Source: Streptomyces sp. NBC_01314
GTDB taxonomy: Bacteria > Actinomycetota > Actinomycetes > Streptomycetales > Streptomycetaceae
NCBI RefSeq assembly: GCF_041435215.1
Contig: NZ_CP108394.1
Coordinates: 2,108,001 to 2,172,000, forward strand
DNA length: 64,000 nucleotides
Reading direction: 5' to 3'
Positions 8,304-17,890 of this stretch are shown piece after piece. Below the pieces are notes generated by a model. The model was not told the DNA's origin. It worked only from the letters and a program-made list of their open reading frames with translations, and searched no databases. Position 1 is the first letter of the stretch, and each line of letters opens with the position of its first letter. Position numbers and translations under genes: made by a program.

Positions 8304-8339
8304 TTGCCTCTGCGGCAAATTTCTTGCCTCTGAGGCAAA
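8304..8339. promoter_or_regulatory. tandem dyad operators for the XRE/cupin regulator
   Basis: Two copies of a 15-bp dyad, TTGCCTCTGCGGCAA (8304-8318) and TTGCCTCTGAGGCAA (8324-8338), are spaced exactly 20 bp apart, about two helical turns. The second is a perfect inverted repeat (TTGCCTC/GAGGCAA around one base) and the first has one mismatch. They lie 13-48 bp upstream of the XRE/cupin start, which fits two dimers bound side by side over the promoter. Confidence 0.75.
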
Positions 8340-8378
8340 GCCGCGTGGTGCCCGCGAAGTCGCTCCCAACGGGCCCCT

Positions 8379-9788
8379 CTATCGGTGGGCCACCGCCTGC
8401 TTCACCAGTGTCGTGCCGAAGTCCCACATCAGTCCGCCCCCGCCATGCGCGTCGTCCATCACCTCGGTGAACGCCTCGACGAACCGGTCCACCTCCCGTT
8501 CCCCGATGACCAGCGGCGGGATCAGCTTGATCACCTCCAGATGGTCGCCGGAGACCTGGGTGAGGATGCGGTGCCGTCGCAGCAGCGGTACGACGACCAT
8601 CTGCGCGAACAGTCCCTTGCGGGCCGCCTGGAGCATCGCCCAACGACTGCGCAGCTTCAGCGACTTGGGCCGGCCGAACTCGATGCCGATCATCAGCCCC
8701 CGGCCGCGTACGTCGCTGAGCAGCTCGTACTTGTCGACCAGGGCCGCGAGCCGGGCTCTCAGCAGCTCACCCGTGGCCCGGGCGCCCGCCACGATCTCCT
8801 CGTTCTCCATGACCGACAGGACGGCGAGCCCGGCGGCCATGGCCTGGGCGTTGGAGCCGAAGCTCGCCGAGTGGACGAGGACGCGGTCCATGGACGAGTA
8901 GACCTTCTTGAAGATCCACTCCTTGCCGAGGGTCGCGCCGACGGGGACATAACCGCCGGAGAGCGCCTTCGCCACACACACCAGGTCCGGCTCGACCCCG
9001 TCCTCGTGCTGGTAGGCGTAGAAGTCCCCGGTCCGCCCTAGCCCGGTCTGCACCTCGTCGACGATCAGCAGCGCCTTGTGCCGGTGCAGCAACTCCTGCG
9101 CGGCGCGCAGATATCCGGGCGGCGCCTCGTGCACGCCCTTGCCCTGGATGGGCTCGACGACGAGGGCGGCGACATCGCCCTTCTTCAACTCCCGTGCCAG
9201 CGCGTCGAGATCACCGAGCGGTACGGCCGTGTCGGGCAGCAGCGGCGCGAAGCCGTCGCGGAAGCCGTCCTCGCCGTTCACGGAGAGGGAGCCGGTGGTC
9301 AGCCCGTGGAAGGCGTGGTCGCAGTAGAGGACGCGCGGTCTGCCGGTGGCGTACCGGGCGAACTTCAGCGCCGTCTCGACGGCCTCCGTGCCGCTGTTGC
9401 CGAAGAACACCCGGTCCAGGTGCGGACTGTGGGCGAGCAGCTTCTCGGCGAGCAGTCCGGGCAGGGGCTGGCAGTCGAAGCGGGTCAGGTCGGCGAGGTT
9501 CGCGTCGAGCACGTCGTGCAGCGCCTTGCGGACCACGGGGTGGTGACGGCCGAGCCCCATCACCCCGAACCCGGCGAGCATGTCCAGGTAGTCGTTGCCG
9601 TCCGCGTCCCAGAAGTACGCGCCCTCCGCCCGCTCGTAGACCTTGTCGAAGCCGATGGTGTGCAGCATGCGCGGGAGTTGGTGGTTGAGGTGCCGGGCGT
9701 GGAGCTCGTAGCGCTCGGCGCCGCGCTCGGCCAGGAGCCTGCCGAGGTCGAACTCCTCGGCATCGGCGGCGGAGTCCACGGTGGTCAT
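8379..9788 (-). CDS. hpnO: PLP-dependent aminotransferase of hopanoid side chain (HpnO-like)
   Basis: A 469-residue class-III aminotransferase, last gene of the hopanoid operon. The expected role, from work on Streptomyces hopanoids, is amination of ribosylhopane (with reduction) to give aminobacteriohopanetriol. It shows the fold-type-I features [27 protein letters not shown] and the PLP lysine in AKALSGGY (about residue 274). The ATG at 9788 overlaps the dxs stop codon (ATGA), so it is coupled to dxs. The C-terminus is somewhat longer than in ornithine aminotransferases. A general ornithine/acetylornithine role is the alternative, but position within this operon argues against it. Confidence 0.88.
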   Translation of the reverse strand: MTTVDSAADAEEFDLGRLLAERGAERYELHARHLNHQLPRMLHTIGFDKVYERAEGAYFWDADGNDYLDMLAGFGVMGLGRHHPVVRKALHDVLDANLADLTRFDCQPLPGLLAEKLLAHSPHLDRVFFGNSGTEAVETALKFARYATGRPRVLYCDHAFHGLTTGSLSVNGEDGFRDGFAPLLPDTAVPLGDLDALARELKKGDVAALVVEPIQGKGVHEAPPGYLRAAQELLHRHKALLIVDEVQTGLGRTGDFYAYQHEDGVEPDLVCVAKALSGGYVPVGATLGKEWIFKKVYSSMDRVLVHSASFGSNAQAMAAGLAVLSVMENEEIVAGARATGELLRARLAALVDKYELLSDVRGRGLMIGIEFGRPKSLKLRSRWAMLQAARKGLFAQMVVVPLLRRHRILTQVSGDHLEVIKLIPPLVIGEREVDRFVEAFTEVMDDAHGGGGLMWDFGTTLVKQAVAHR

Positions 9789-11719
9789 TTCGGTTTCTCC
9801 TCGGAAAGCTCGGCCTCGGACAGGTCCCCCTTCGCCCACTCGTCCCTGACGGCCGACGAGGCGCTGATCCGTCCGGCGATCTCGACCGGCGTCAGACCTA
9901 TGTCCGCCAGCACCTCCCCGCGCTTGGCGTGCGGAAGGAACTGCTCCGGAATCCCGAACCGTCGTACGGGCACATCGACCTCGGCGTCCCCCAACGCCAG
10001 TGCGACCGCCGAACCGACGCCGGCCGCCCGGCTGTTGTCCTCCACCACGGCCACCAGCCGGTGTTCGTCGGCGAGCCACGGCAGCGCCGGATCGACCGGC
10101 TTCACCCAGCGCGGGTCGACGACGGTGCAGCCGATACCCCGCGCCTCCAGCAGCTCGGCGGCCTGCAGGCACACCGACGCCATGACGCCGACGGCGACCA
10201 GCAGCACGGCCGGACGGTCCGAGGACGGGGAGCGGTGCAGGACGTCCATGCCGCCCACCCGCTCCAGGGACGGGATCTCCGGGCCCACCGACTCCTTCGG
10301 AAACCGGATCAGCGTGGGGGCGTCGTCCACGGTGACCGCCTCCCGCAGCTGTGTCCGCAACTGCTCCGCGTCGCGCGGCGCGGCGATCCGCAGCCCGGGT
10401 ACGACCTGGAGGATGGACATGTCCCACATACCGTTGTGCGACGCGCCGTCGACACCCGTCACGCCGGCCCGGTCCAGGACGAAGGTGACCCCGCACCGGT
10501 GCAGCGCCACGTCCATCAGCAACTGGTCGAAGGCCCGGTTGAGGAAGGTCGCGTAGACCGCCACGACCGGGTGGAGGCCACCGGTGGCGAGGCCGGCCGC
10601 CGACACCGCCGCGTGCTGCTCGGCGATCCCGACATCCCACACCCGGTCGGGGAACTTCTCCGCGAACCTGCCGAGCCCGACCGGGTGCAGCATGGCCGCC
10701 GTGATCGCCACGACGTCCTCGCGCTCGTCCCCGATCCGTACGATCTCGTCGCCGAAGACCGAGGTCCAGGACGGTCCGCCGGCGGGGGTGAGCGGTTCGC
10801 ACGTCAGTGGATCCATCACGCCGACCGTGTGGAAGTGGTCCTCCTCGTTGGCGAGGGCGGGCTCGTACCCGCGGCCCTTCTGCGTCAGGCAGTGCACCAG
10901 GACCGGCCCGTGGAAGCGCTTGGCGCGGCGCAGTGCCGACTCGACCGCCTTGGTGTCGTGCCCGTCGATCGGACCGACGTACTTCAGGCCCAGGTCCTCG
11001 AACATGCCCTGCGGCGCGAACGCGTCCTTGAAGCCCTTCTTGGCGCCGTGCAGCGCCTCGTAGACCTCCTTGCCGACGACCGGGGTGCGCAGCAGGACCT
11101 CCTTGCCCCAGGCGAGGAACTGTTCGTAGCCGTCGGTGGTGCGCAGGGTCGCGAGGTGGTTGGCGAGGCCGCCGATGGTCGGGGAGTACGAGCGCTCGTT
11201 GTCGTTGACGACGATGATCAGCGGCCGGTCCTTGGCGGCCGCGATGTTGTTGAGTGCTTCCCAGGCCATGCCGCCGGTCAGCGCGCCGTCGCCGATGACC
11301 GCGACCACATGGCCCTCCTCCCCTCGCACCTGGCGGGCCTTGGCGAGGCCGTCCGCCCAGCCGAGGGCGGTGGAGGCGTGGCTGTTCTCGACGATGTCGT
11401 GCTCGGACTCCTCACGCGAGGGGTAGCCGGACAGGCCGCCCTTGCCACGCAGTTTGGAGAAGTCCTGACGCCCGGTCAGCAGCTTGTGCACATAGCTCTG
11501 GTGACCGGTGTCCCAGACGATGCGGTCGACCGGTGACTCGAAGACCCGGTGGAGCGCGATGGAGAGTTCCACCACCCCCAGATTGGGCCCCAGGTGACCG
11601 CCGGTCCTGGCGACCGCGTGCACCAGGAACTCCCGGATTTCTTCGGCCAGTTCACCGAGTTCCGCCTCGGTCAGCGCCTTCAGGTCGCGCGGTTGCCGGA
11701 TGCTCTCCAGAATCGTCAC
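9785..11719 (-). CDS. dxs: 1-deoxy-D-xylulose-5-phosphate synthase
   Basis: A 644-residue thiamine-diphosphate enzyme that condenses pyruvate and glyceraldehyde-3-phosphate, the first step of the MEP isoprenoid pathway. Visible blocks are [10 protein letters not shown] near residue 45, the TPP/Mg motif [16 protein letters not shown] near 150, and GIAEQHA with the catalytic Glu in the second half; a transketolase C-terminal domain follows. GTG 11719 is chosen because GAGAGGGGG lies 6 nt upstream. It sits between ispG and the aminotransferase gene, so it provides an operon-encoded boost of C5 precursors. A second chromosomal copy for general isoprenoids is likely but lies outside this window. 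Confidence 0.95.
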   Translation of the reverse strand: MTILESIRQPRDLKALTEAELGELAEEIREFLVHAVARTGGHLGPNLGVVELSIALHRVFESPVDRIVWDTGHQSYVHKLLTGRQDFSKLRGKGGLSGYPSREESEHDIVENSHASTALGWADGLAKARQVRGEEGHVVAVIGDGALTGGMAWEALNNIAAAKDRPLIIVVNDNERSYSPTIGGLANHLATLRTTDGYEQFLAWGKEVLLRTPVVGKEVYEALHGAKKGFKDAFAPQGMFEDLGLKYVGPIDGHDTKAVESALRRAKRFHGPVLVHCLTQKGRGYEPALANEEDHFHTVGVMDPLTCEPLTPAGGPSWTSVFGDEIVRIGDEREDVVAITAAMLHPVGLGRFAEKFPDRVWDVGIAEQHAAVSAAGLATGGLHPVVAVYATFLNRAFDQLLMDVALHRCGVTFVLDRAGVTGVDGASHNGMWDMSILQVVPGLRIAAPRDAEQLRTQLREAVTVDDAPTLIRFPKESVGPEIPSLERVGGMDVLHRSPSSDRPAVLLVAVGVMASVCLQAAELLEARGIGCTVVDPRWVKPVDPALPWLADEHRLVAVVEDNSRAAGVGSAVALALGDAEVDVPVRRFGIPEQFLPHAKRGEVLADIGLTPVEIAGRISASSAVRDEWAKGDLSEAELSEEKPK

Positions 11720-11760
11720 GTCGGGCCCCCTCTCGATCCGTGCTCTCTCAGCCCGTGTTG

Positions 11761-12918
11761 TCAGCTCACGGTGACCGCCGGTTCCCCCGACGCGACGCCG
11801 TCCCGCTCCATCTGCTCGGCGATCTTCATCGCCTCGTCGATGAGGGTCTCCACGATCTTCGACTCGGGCACGGTCTTGATGACCTCGCCCTTCACGAAGA
11901 TCTGCCCCTTGCCGTTGCCGGAGGCGACCCCCAGGTCCGCCTCCCGCGCCTCCCCGGGTCCGTTGACGACGCAGCCCATGACGGCCACCCGCAACGGCAC
12001 CTCCATACCTTCCAGACCTGCGGTCACCTCGTCCGCCAGCCGGTACACATCGACCTGCGCCCGCCCGCACGAGGGGCACGAGACGATCTCCAGCCGCCGC
12101 TGCCGCAGGTTCAGCGACTCCAGGATCTGGATGCCGACCTTGATCTCCTCGACCGGCGGAGCGCTCAGCGAGACCCGGATCGTGTCGCCGATCCCCTCGC
12201 TGAGCAGCGCCCCGAAGGCGACGGCTGACTTGATCGTGCCCTGGAAGGCCGGACCCGCCTCGGTCACGCCCAGATGCAGCGGGTAGTCGCACTGGGCGGC
12301 CAGCTGCCGGTAAGCCTCGATCATCACGACCGGGTCGTTGTGCTTGACCGAGATCTTGATGTCCCGGAAGCCGTGCTCCTCGAACAGCGAGGACTCCCAC
12401 AGCGCGGACTCCACCAGCGCCTCGGGCGTCGCCCTTCCGTACTTCTGCAACAGCCGTTTGTCGAGCGAGCCGGCGTTGACCCCGATCCGGATCGGGGTCG
12501 CGCGGTCCTTCGCCGCTCGCGCGATCTCCTTGACCTTGTCGTCGAACTGCTTGATGTTGCCGGGGTTCACCCGCACCGCCGCACAGCCGGCCTCGATCGC
12601 CGCGAACACGTACTTCGGCTGGAAGTGGATGTCCGCGATCACCGGGATCTGTGACTTGCGGGCGATGGTGGCCAGGGCGTCCGCGTCGTCCTGCGTGGGG
12701 CAGGCGACGCGGACGATCTGGCAGCCGGACGCGGTGAGTTCCGCGATCTGCTGCAGGGTGGCGCCGACGTCCGACGTACGGGTCGTCGTCATCGACTGCA
12801 CCGAGACCGGGGCCCCGCCCCCGACCGCCACCGACCCGACCTGGATCGCTCGCGACACGCGCCGCTCGGCGATCGGCCGGACCGGTACCTCGGGAACGCC
12901 CAGGGAGACGGTCGTCAT
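11761..12918 (-). CDS. ispG: 4-hydroxy-3-methylbut-2-enyl diphosphate synthase
   Basis: A 385-residue iron-sulfur enzyme (IspG/GcpE) that converts MEcPP to HMBPP, the penultimate MEP-pathway step. The N-terminal TIM barrel contains [12 protein letters not shown]. The C-terminal cluster domain has [10 protein letters not shown] (about residues 280-283) and [10 protein letters not shown] (about 316), providing the three Cys ligands plus the conserved Glu. The length is normal for the short bacterial form. It follows hpnH by 4 bp and precedes dxs by 41 bp, so it is clearly part of the hopanoid operon. Confidence 0.96.
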   Translation of the reverse strand: MTTVSLGVPEVPVRPIAERRVSRAIQVGSVAVGGGAPVSVQSMTTTRTSDVGATLQQIAELTASGCQIVRVACPTQDDADALATIARKSQIPVIADIHFQPKYVFAAIEAGCAAVRVNPGNIKQFDDKVKEIARAAKDRATPIRIGVNAGSLDKRLLQKYGRATPEALVESALWESSLFEEHGFRDIKISVKHNDPVVMIEAYRQLAAQCDYPLHLGVTEAGPAFQGTIKSAVAFGALLSEGIGDTIRVSLSAPPVEEIKVGIQILESLNLRQRRLEIVSCPSCGRAQVDVYRLADEVTAGLEGMEVPLRVAVMGCVVNGPGEAREADLGVASGNGKGQIFVKGEVIKTVPESKIVETLIDEAMKIAEQMERDGVASGEPAVTVS

Positions 12919-12922
12919 GGCC

Positions 12923-13945
12923 TCACCCGTTGTTCCCGGAGACCGTGTCGCGCAGGGCGCGCAAGGACTCCTTGAGCGATCCCATGGTGGCGAGAACGGC
13001 GGTCGGCTCGTAGCCGCAGTGCGCCATGCAGTTGGCGCAACGCGGGTCCTTGCCCCGGCCGTACGCGTCCCAGTCGGTGTCCTCGATCAGCTCCCGGTAC
13101 GTCGTGACGTACCCGTCGCTCATCAGATAGCAGGGCTTCTGCCAGCCGAAGAGCGAGTAGTTGGGGATCGCCCACGCCGTGCACGGGAAGTCGACCTTGC
13201 CCTCCAGGAAGTCGAGGAACAGGGGCGAGTGGTTCAGCCGCCAGCGACGACGGTTACCGCCCGAGAAGGCCTTCTTGAACAGTTCACGGGTCTGCTCGAC
13301 GCCGAGGAAGTGCTCCTGGTCGGGCGCCTTCTCGTAGGCGTAGGCGGGCGAGATCATCATCTCGTCGACCTGGAGGTCGTCGTTGAGGTAGTTCAGGACC
13401 TCGATGATGGTCTGCGGGGTGTCGGTGTTGAAGAAGGTCGAGTTGGTGGTCACTCGGAAGCCGCGCTTCTTGGCCTCCTTCATGGCCGCCACGGCCTCGT
13501 CGAACACCCCCTCCTTCGCCACCGACTCGTCGTGCCGCTCCCGCAGCCCGTCGATGTGCACGGCGAACGCGAAGTACGGCGAGGGCTTGAACTTCTCCAT
13601 CTTCTTGCGCAGCAGCAGGGCGTTGGTGCACAGGAAGACGAACTTCTTCCTGGCCACCAACTGCCGCACGATCTCGTCGATCTGCGGGTGCATCAGGGGT
13701 TCGCCGCCGGCGATCGACACCATCGGCGCACCGGACTCCAGGACGGCGCCCACGGCCTGCGCCACCGGCATGCGCTGCTTGAGCACGCCCGCCGGGTGCT
13801 GGATCTTGCCGCAGCCCTCGCACTTCAGATTGCAGGCGTAGAGCGGTTCCAGCTCGACGATCAGCGGGAACTTGTCCCGCTTGCGGAGCTTCTGTTCGGC
13901 GAGATACGTCGCCACCTTGATGGACTGGCGGAGCGGCATGGCCAT
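12923..13945 (-). CDS. hpnH: radical SAM adenosylhopane synthase HpnH
   Basis: A 340-residue radical SAM enzyme that adds the 5'-deoxyadenosyl group to diploptene to form adenosylhopane, the first step of side-chain extension. The 4Fe-4S motif is CNLKCEGC (about residues 38-45). A C-terminal Cys-rich block ([12 protein letters not shown], near 303) matches the HpnH-specific extension. The start is ATG 13945 because AGGAGGTGA lies 5 nt upstream and overlaps the hpnG stop codon. ORF sequence further upstream is not conserved. It precedes ispG by only 4 bp. Confidence 0.95.
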   Translation of the reverse strand: MAMPLRQSIKVATYLAEQKLRKRDKFPLIVELEPLYACNLKCEGCGKIQHPAGVLKQRMPVAQAVGAVLESGAPMVSIAGGEPLMHPQIDEIVRQLVARKKFVFLCTNALLLRKKMEKFKPSPYFAFAVHIDGLRERHDESVAKEGVFDEAVAAMKEAKKRGFRVTTNSTFFNTDTPQTIIEVLNYLNDDLQVDEMMISPAYAYEKAPDQEHFLGVEQTRELFKKAFSGGNRRRWRLNHSPLFLDFLEGKVDFPCTAWAIPNYSLFGWQKPCYLMSDGYVTTYRELIEDTDWDAYGRGKDPRCANCMAHCGYEPTAVLATMGSLKESLRALRDTVSGNNG

Positions 13946-13950
13946 CTGGC

Positions 13951-14595
13951 TCACCTCCTGGGGAGCAGCAAGGAACGGTGCCATTCGTAATAAGCGGGAA
14001 GGACGGCACGAAGGACGCGGAAGGCTGATATTCCACCGCGTACCGTGCCAATCCGGACCAGTTCATGCTCTGGAGCGTCCACGACCACCCGGACGGCCGC
14101 AACCGGGCGTACGCCCGATCTCACGGCGCAGTGGAGCGTCACCGCCGATTCCATGTCGACCGCGAGCGCGCCGGTCGCGTACAGGTCGGACCGTTCCCGA
14201 CCGCGTACGACGTGGTCGGATCCGGTGAGCGGGCCGGTGTGGACCGTGCGTCCGGGCACAGCCCTCGTCAGCTCCTTGACCAGCAGTTCGGTGCCCACAC
14301 AGGGCGTGACAGCACCGTCGGGCCCTCGGGTCTCCTCGGCGACGACCAGGTCGCCGGGGTGCATGCCCGGCGCGAGTCCGGCGCAGAACCCGGTGGCCAG
14401 CACGGCCGCGTCACGCAGCCCCGGGTCGGCGAGCAGCCGGGTGACCGACCGCTCGGCGGCCCTCGGCCCCATGCCGGTGCGCAGTACGGTGACCGGGCCC
14501 CCGGCGCCGCCCCGGTCGCCGCTGCGCAGGGCGAGCTGCTCGATGCCGAGCGCACAGGCGATCAGCAGCGGGGCCGGGGCGGCGGGCGGGTTCAT
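13951..14595 (-). CDS. hpnG: adenosylhopane nucleosidase/phosphorylase HpnG
   Basis: A 214-residue purine-nucleoside-phosphorylase-like protein. In hopanoid synthesis HpnG removes adenine from adenosylhopane to give ribosylhopane or its phosphate. Visible features are LATGFCAGLAPGMHPGDLVVA and the substrate-site AVDMESA block, typical of the MTA/SAH nucleosidase-phosphorylase fold. ATG 14595 follows AGGGGAGCTG and overlaps the shc stop codon as TGATG, so translation is coupled. The length is normal for the family. Confidence 0.92.
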   Translation of the reverse strand: MNPPAAPAPLLIACALGIEQLALRSGDRGGAGGPVTVLRTGMGPRAAERSVTRLLADPGLRDAAVLATGFCAGLAPGMHPGDLVVAEETRGPDGAVTPCVGTELLVKELTRAVPGRTVHTGPLTGSDHVVRGRERSDLYATGALAVDMESAVTLHCAVRSGVRPVAAVRVVVDAPEHELVRIGTVRGGISAFRVLRAVLPAYYEWHRSLLLPRR

Positions 14596-16607
14596 CAGCT
14601 CCCCTTGGCTTTCGAGGCGGCCGGGGCTTTCAGGACGGCCGGCTCGCCGTTGACGTACCGTCCGAGCGCCGTGAGCGGGAAGACCTGGCGGTAGAGGTGG
14701 TAGTTGATCGAGAAGTCCCAGGGGAAGCCGGTCCCGGTGAAGTACGGCTCGTCCCAGGACCCGTCCTCCCGCTGGGTCCGGGCCAGCCACTCGACGCCGC
14801 GCTCGGTGGCCTTGGTGTCCCGCTCCCCCGCCGCCAGCAGCGCGAGCAGGGCCCACGCGGTCTGGGAGGCGGTGGAGGCGCCCTTGCCGCCCCACTCGGC
14901 GGGGTCGGGGTAGGAGCGCAGGTCCTCGCCCCAGCCGCCGTCGTCGTTCTGCACGGTCTCCAGCCAGGCCACGGCCCTGCGGATCGCGGGGTGCGCGGCG
15001 GGCAGCCCGGCCGTCATGAGGGCGGGGACCACCGACCCTGTGCCGTAGACGTAGTTGACGCCCCAGCGGCCGAACCACGCGCCGTTCGGCTCCTGTTCGG
15101 CGAGCAGCCATTCGATGCCGCGCCGGGTGCGCGGATCGTGGGACAGGCCCTCGACCGCGAGCATCTCCACCACATGCGCGGTGACGTCGGCGGACGGCGG
15201 GTCGATCACCTCGCCGAAGTCGCAGAACGGCAGCCGGTTGGGGAACGGGCTGGTGTTGTCGGCGTCGAAGGCGGCCCATGCCCCGTTCCTCGACTGCATG
15301 CCCACGGTCCAGCGCACCCCGCGCCGGATGGCCTTCTCCACCCGCTCCGGGTCGGGGTGCCTGACCCGGCGCAGCGCGAGGACGACCTCGGCGGTGTCGT
15401 CGATGTCGGGGTAGTTGTCGTTGTGGAACTCGAAGGCCCAGCCGCCCGGCGCGAGTCGGGGGCGCTTCACCGACCAGTCGCCGGGGCGGACGATCTCCTC
15501 ACCGAGCATCCAGTCGGCGGCCTTGACGAGTTGGGGATGGTCGGCGGGCAGGCCCGCGTCGGCGAGCGCGATGGCGGCGAGGCAGGTGTCCCACACCGGG
15601 GACTGGCACGCCTCGATCATGCGGGCCCCGTCCTCCCGCCACACGGCGAACCGGTCGAGGGACTCCAACCCGGCCCGCATCACGGGGTGTCGGAGGTCGT
15701 AGCCGAGCAGGTGCAGCGCGATGACCGAGTAGACGGCCGGCGGCTGGATGCCACCCCAGCAGCCGTCGTTCTCCTGCCGCTCGACGATCCAGCGGGCCGC
15801 TCTGTTCATGGCCGCCCCGCGCAGCCGCTTCAGCGCCACCTTGTGGTAGCCGTGCAGGACCTTGTCGAGGCGCTGGAAAGCGCCTTCCCAACTGCCCAGC
15901 GGATCAGCGGGCCTGGGAGGGTTCGGCCGCTCCGGGTCGGTGTGCAGCTCGTCGAGCGGGAACGGCGCGGGCCGCACCGGGCGCTTCGCCGAGACCACGG
16001 TCAGCGGCACGATCGTCTGTCGGGCCCAGCAGCCGAAGTCGTAGATGTTCAGTGGCATCCACTTGGGGAAGTAGACGATCTCCGGCGGCATCTCGGGCAG
16101 GTCGTCCCATTTCCACCAGCCGAACAGCGCCAGCCAGATGCGGGTGAAGACCCGGGCGGCGGCGATGCCGCCCCGCCCCCGGATCCACGCGGACGCCTTC
16201 GCCATGTGCGGCTCGGCCGGGTCGTCCCCGGCCAGCCGTAGCGCGACGTACGCCTCGACGGTGGCGGAGAGATCGGGCGGGCCGCCGTAGAAGGTGACCC
16301 AGGTTCCGTCCGGGCGTTGCTCGCCTCTGATGAAGAGCGCGGCGGCCTGCGTGGTCTTCTCGTCGCGGATGCCCAGGAACTGACGGAGCAGCAGGTCCTC
16401 GGCGTCCATGGTGACGTTGGTCTCCAGGTCGCCCTTCCACCAGCCCTGGGCGTCCTGCCGGGACAGCAGGAGGTCGGTGGCGCGCCGTACGGCGTGCGCG
16501 GCGGCATCCTGGACCCCTGCCGTCACCGGGGTGTCGCGTTCGGAGTCGCTGGCCGAGGGCGCGCGGGGCGGGAGTGCCCCGGTGCTTCCGTCGGTCGTCG
16601 CTGTCAT
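14595..16607 (-). CDS. shc: squalene-hopene cyclase
   Basis: A 670-residue monotopic membrane cyclase that folds squalene into hopene and hopanol. The protonating DXDD motif is DIDD (about residues 400-403, in NYPDIDDTAEVV). Several QW-type repeats (for example GGWGEDLRSY and GSWDEPYFTGTGFP) brace the alpha/alpha barrels. The length is typical. The N-terminus has a 30-residue charged extension before the first barrel. ATG 16607 has AAGGGGAA about 4 nt upstream. It is separated from the prenyl synthase gene by 137 bp containing a short coupled ORF, so a secondary promoter is possible there. Confidence 0.97.
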   Translation of the reverse strand: MTATTDGSTGALPPRAPSASDSERDTPVTAGVQDAAAHAVRRATDLLLSRQDAQGWWKGDLETNVTMDAEDLLLRQFLGIRDEKTTQAAALFIRGEQRPDGTWVTFYGGPPDLSATVEAYVALRLAGDDPAEPHMAKASAWIRGRGGIAAARVFTRIWLALFGWWKWDDLPEMPPEIVYFPKWMPLNIYDFGCWARQTIVPLTVVSAKRPVRPAPFPLDELHTDPERPNPPRPADPLGSWEGAFQRLDKVLHGYHKVALKRLRGAAMNRAARWIVERQENDGCWGGIQPPAVYSVIALHLLGYDLRHPVMRAGLESLDRFAVWREDGARMIEACQSPVWDTCLAAIALADAGLPADHPQLVKAADWMLGEEIVRPGDWSVKRPRLAPGGWAFEFHNDNYPDIDDTAEVVLALRRVRHPDPERVEKAIRRGVRWTVGMQSRNGAWAAFDADNTSPFPNRLPFCDFGEVIDPPSADVTAHVVEMLAVEGLSHDPRTRRGIEWLLAEQEPNGAWFGRWGVNYVYGTGSVVPALMTAGLPAAHPAIRRAVAWLETVQNDDGGWGEDLRSYPDPAEWGGKGASTASQTAWALLALLAAGERDTKATERGVEWLARTQREDGSWDEPYFTGTGFPWDFSINYHLYRQVFPLTALGRYVNGEPAVLKAPAASKAKGS

Positions 16608-16694
16608 GGCTTCCCCTTCGTGCAGTGGACGGATCTCTCTGCGGTGGGTCAGCCGTCGGCCGGTGCGTGTCCGGTGACGAGCACCGGCCGGCGA

Positions 16695-16748
16695 CTACGC
16701 GAGGGCTATTCGACCGATGGCGGTCGACTCCTGGGGGGTCGCGGTCAT
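16695..16748 (-). CDS. possible 17-residue coupled ORF between prenyl synthase and shc
   Basis: A short reading frame (MTATPQESTAIGRIALA) whose ATG overlaps the stop codon of the prenyl synthase gene (ATGA at 16745-16748). Its first ten residues resemble the start of squalene-hopene cyclase (MTATTDGSTG, six identities). It may be a remnant of a duplicated shc start or a coupling peptide; it may also be chance. Confidence 0.25.
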   Translation of the reverse strand: MTATPQESTAIGRIALA

Positions 16749-17890
16749 CTCTTCCGTACGACGACGAAGTCGGCGAGCGCCGCGAACTGGTCCCGCACCC
16801 GCTCGGGCATCCGGATCGAGTCCAGCGCCTCGATGGCGATCGTGTGCTGGCGGCGGGCTTCCTCGGCGGTCCACCGCCGGCCGCCCGCCTCCTCGATGAG
16901 GGCGGCGCGCACGGCGAACTCCTCCTCGGAGAAGCTCTCGAAGTCGCTGCTCTTGGCGTCGGCGGCGAGGAGCTCACCGAGCTGCTCGGAGGCCGGGCCG
17001 CCCGCCGCGAGCGCGGCCACGACCGGCAGGGACTTCTTGCGCTGGCGCAGATCGCTCCAGGTCTGCTTGCCCGTGGAGACCGGGTCGCCCCAGATGCCCA
17101 GCAGGTCGTCGACGGCCTGGAAGGCGAGACCCAGGTGGTAGCCGTACTTCTCCAGCGTGTCGGCGGTGCGGTCGTCCGCGCCGCCGAGGACCGCGCCGAT
17201 GGAGCAGGCGCAGGCGAGCAGGGCGCCGGTCTTGTTGCCCTCCATCTCCAGACACTCCTCGACGGTGACCCGCTCGCGGTGCTCGTAGGAGATGTCCTGG
17301 GCCTGCCCGTCGATGAGCGCGCGGGTCGCCGTGGTGACACGGCGGGTGGCGCGGGCCGCCTCGGCGGTGCCCAGTTCGAGGAGGATCTCGTTGGCGAGGA
17401 CCATCAGTGCGTCGCCGACGAGGATGGCCTGGGCGGGGCCGTGGACCTTCCAGACGGTGTCGCGATGGCGGCGCTGTTCGTCGCCGTCCATCAGGTCGTC
17501 GTGCAACAGCGAGAAGTTGTGCACCAGTTCCACCGCGACCGCGCCGGGGATGCCGACCTCGGGTGCGGCGCCGGTGACCTCGGCGGACATGACGGCGAGC
17601 GCGGGACGTACGGCCTTGCCGCCGTCGCCGTCCGCCGGGTTGCCGTGGGCGTCGATCCAGCCGAAGTGGTAGGCGGCGACGGTGTCCATGGGGGGCGCCA
17701 GCCGATCGACGGCCGCCCGCAGCACGGGTGTGGCCAGGGTCCGCCCGCGCTCCAGGAGCGCGGTCACGTCCACCGCGGTCCTCGCAGCGGCCGTCACGGC
17801 CGGGGGCACAGTGGGCACAGTCTCTCCAGATGTAGAAGTGTTCGCGGTACCGAGAGTGCGGGAACCGGTCCGGTGCGCTTCGAGCGTCAC
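16745..17890 (-). CDS. polyprenyl (farnesyl/geranylgeranyl-type) diphosphate synthase
   Basis: A 381-residue trans-prenyltransferase that condenses IPP with allylic diphosphates, most probably making the farnesyl diphosphate used for squalene. The first aspartate-rich motif is in LLHDDLMDGDEQRR (about residue 130) and the second in FQAVDDLLGIWGD (about 260). A 50-residue N-terminal extension is unlike short FPP synthases. GTG 17890 overlaps the hpnE stop codon (GTGA) with GGAGG 4 nt before it. Product chain length cannot be read reliably from sequence; its place in the operon favours C15. Confidence 0.92.
   Translation of the reverse strand: MTLEAHRTGSRTLGTANTSTSGETVPTVPPAVTAAARTAVDVTALLERGRTLATPVLRAAVDRLAPPMDTVAAYHFGWIDAHGNPADGDGGKAVRPALAVMSAEVTGAAPEVGIPGAVAVELVHNFSLLHDDLMDGDEQRRHRDTVWKVHGPAQAILVGDALMVLANEILLELGTAEAARATRRVTTATRALIDGQAQDISYEHRERVTVEECLEMEGNKTGALLACACSIGAVLGGADDRTADTLEKYGYHLGLAFQAVDDLLGIWGDPVSTGKQTWSDLRQRKKSLPVVAALAAGGPASEQLGELLAADAKSSDFESFSEEEFAVRAALIEEAGGRRWTAEEARRQHTIAIEALDSIRMPERVRDQFAALADFVVVRKR

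Noticed and set aside
9789..10802. Long open frame extending the aminotransferase far upstream on the minus strand
   Set aside because: It runs through dxs in another frame, has no conserved sequence, and the aminotransferase start at 9788 overlaps the dxs stop in a normal coupled way.
9078..11536. Large plus-strand frames antisense to the aminotransferase and dxs genes
   Set aside because: High GC makes antisense frames open. Their composition is Arg/Gly/Ala/Val-rich without motifs, while the minus strand encodes recognisable enzymes.
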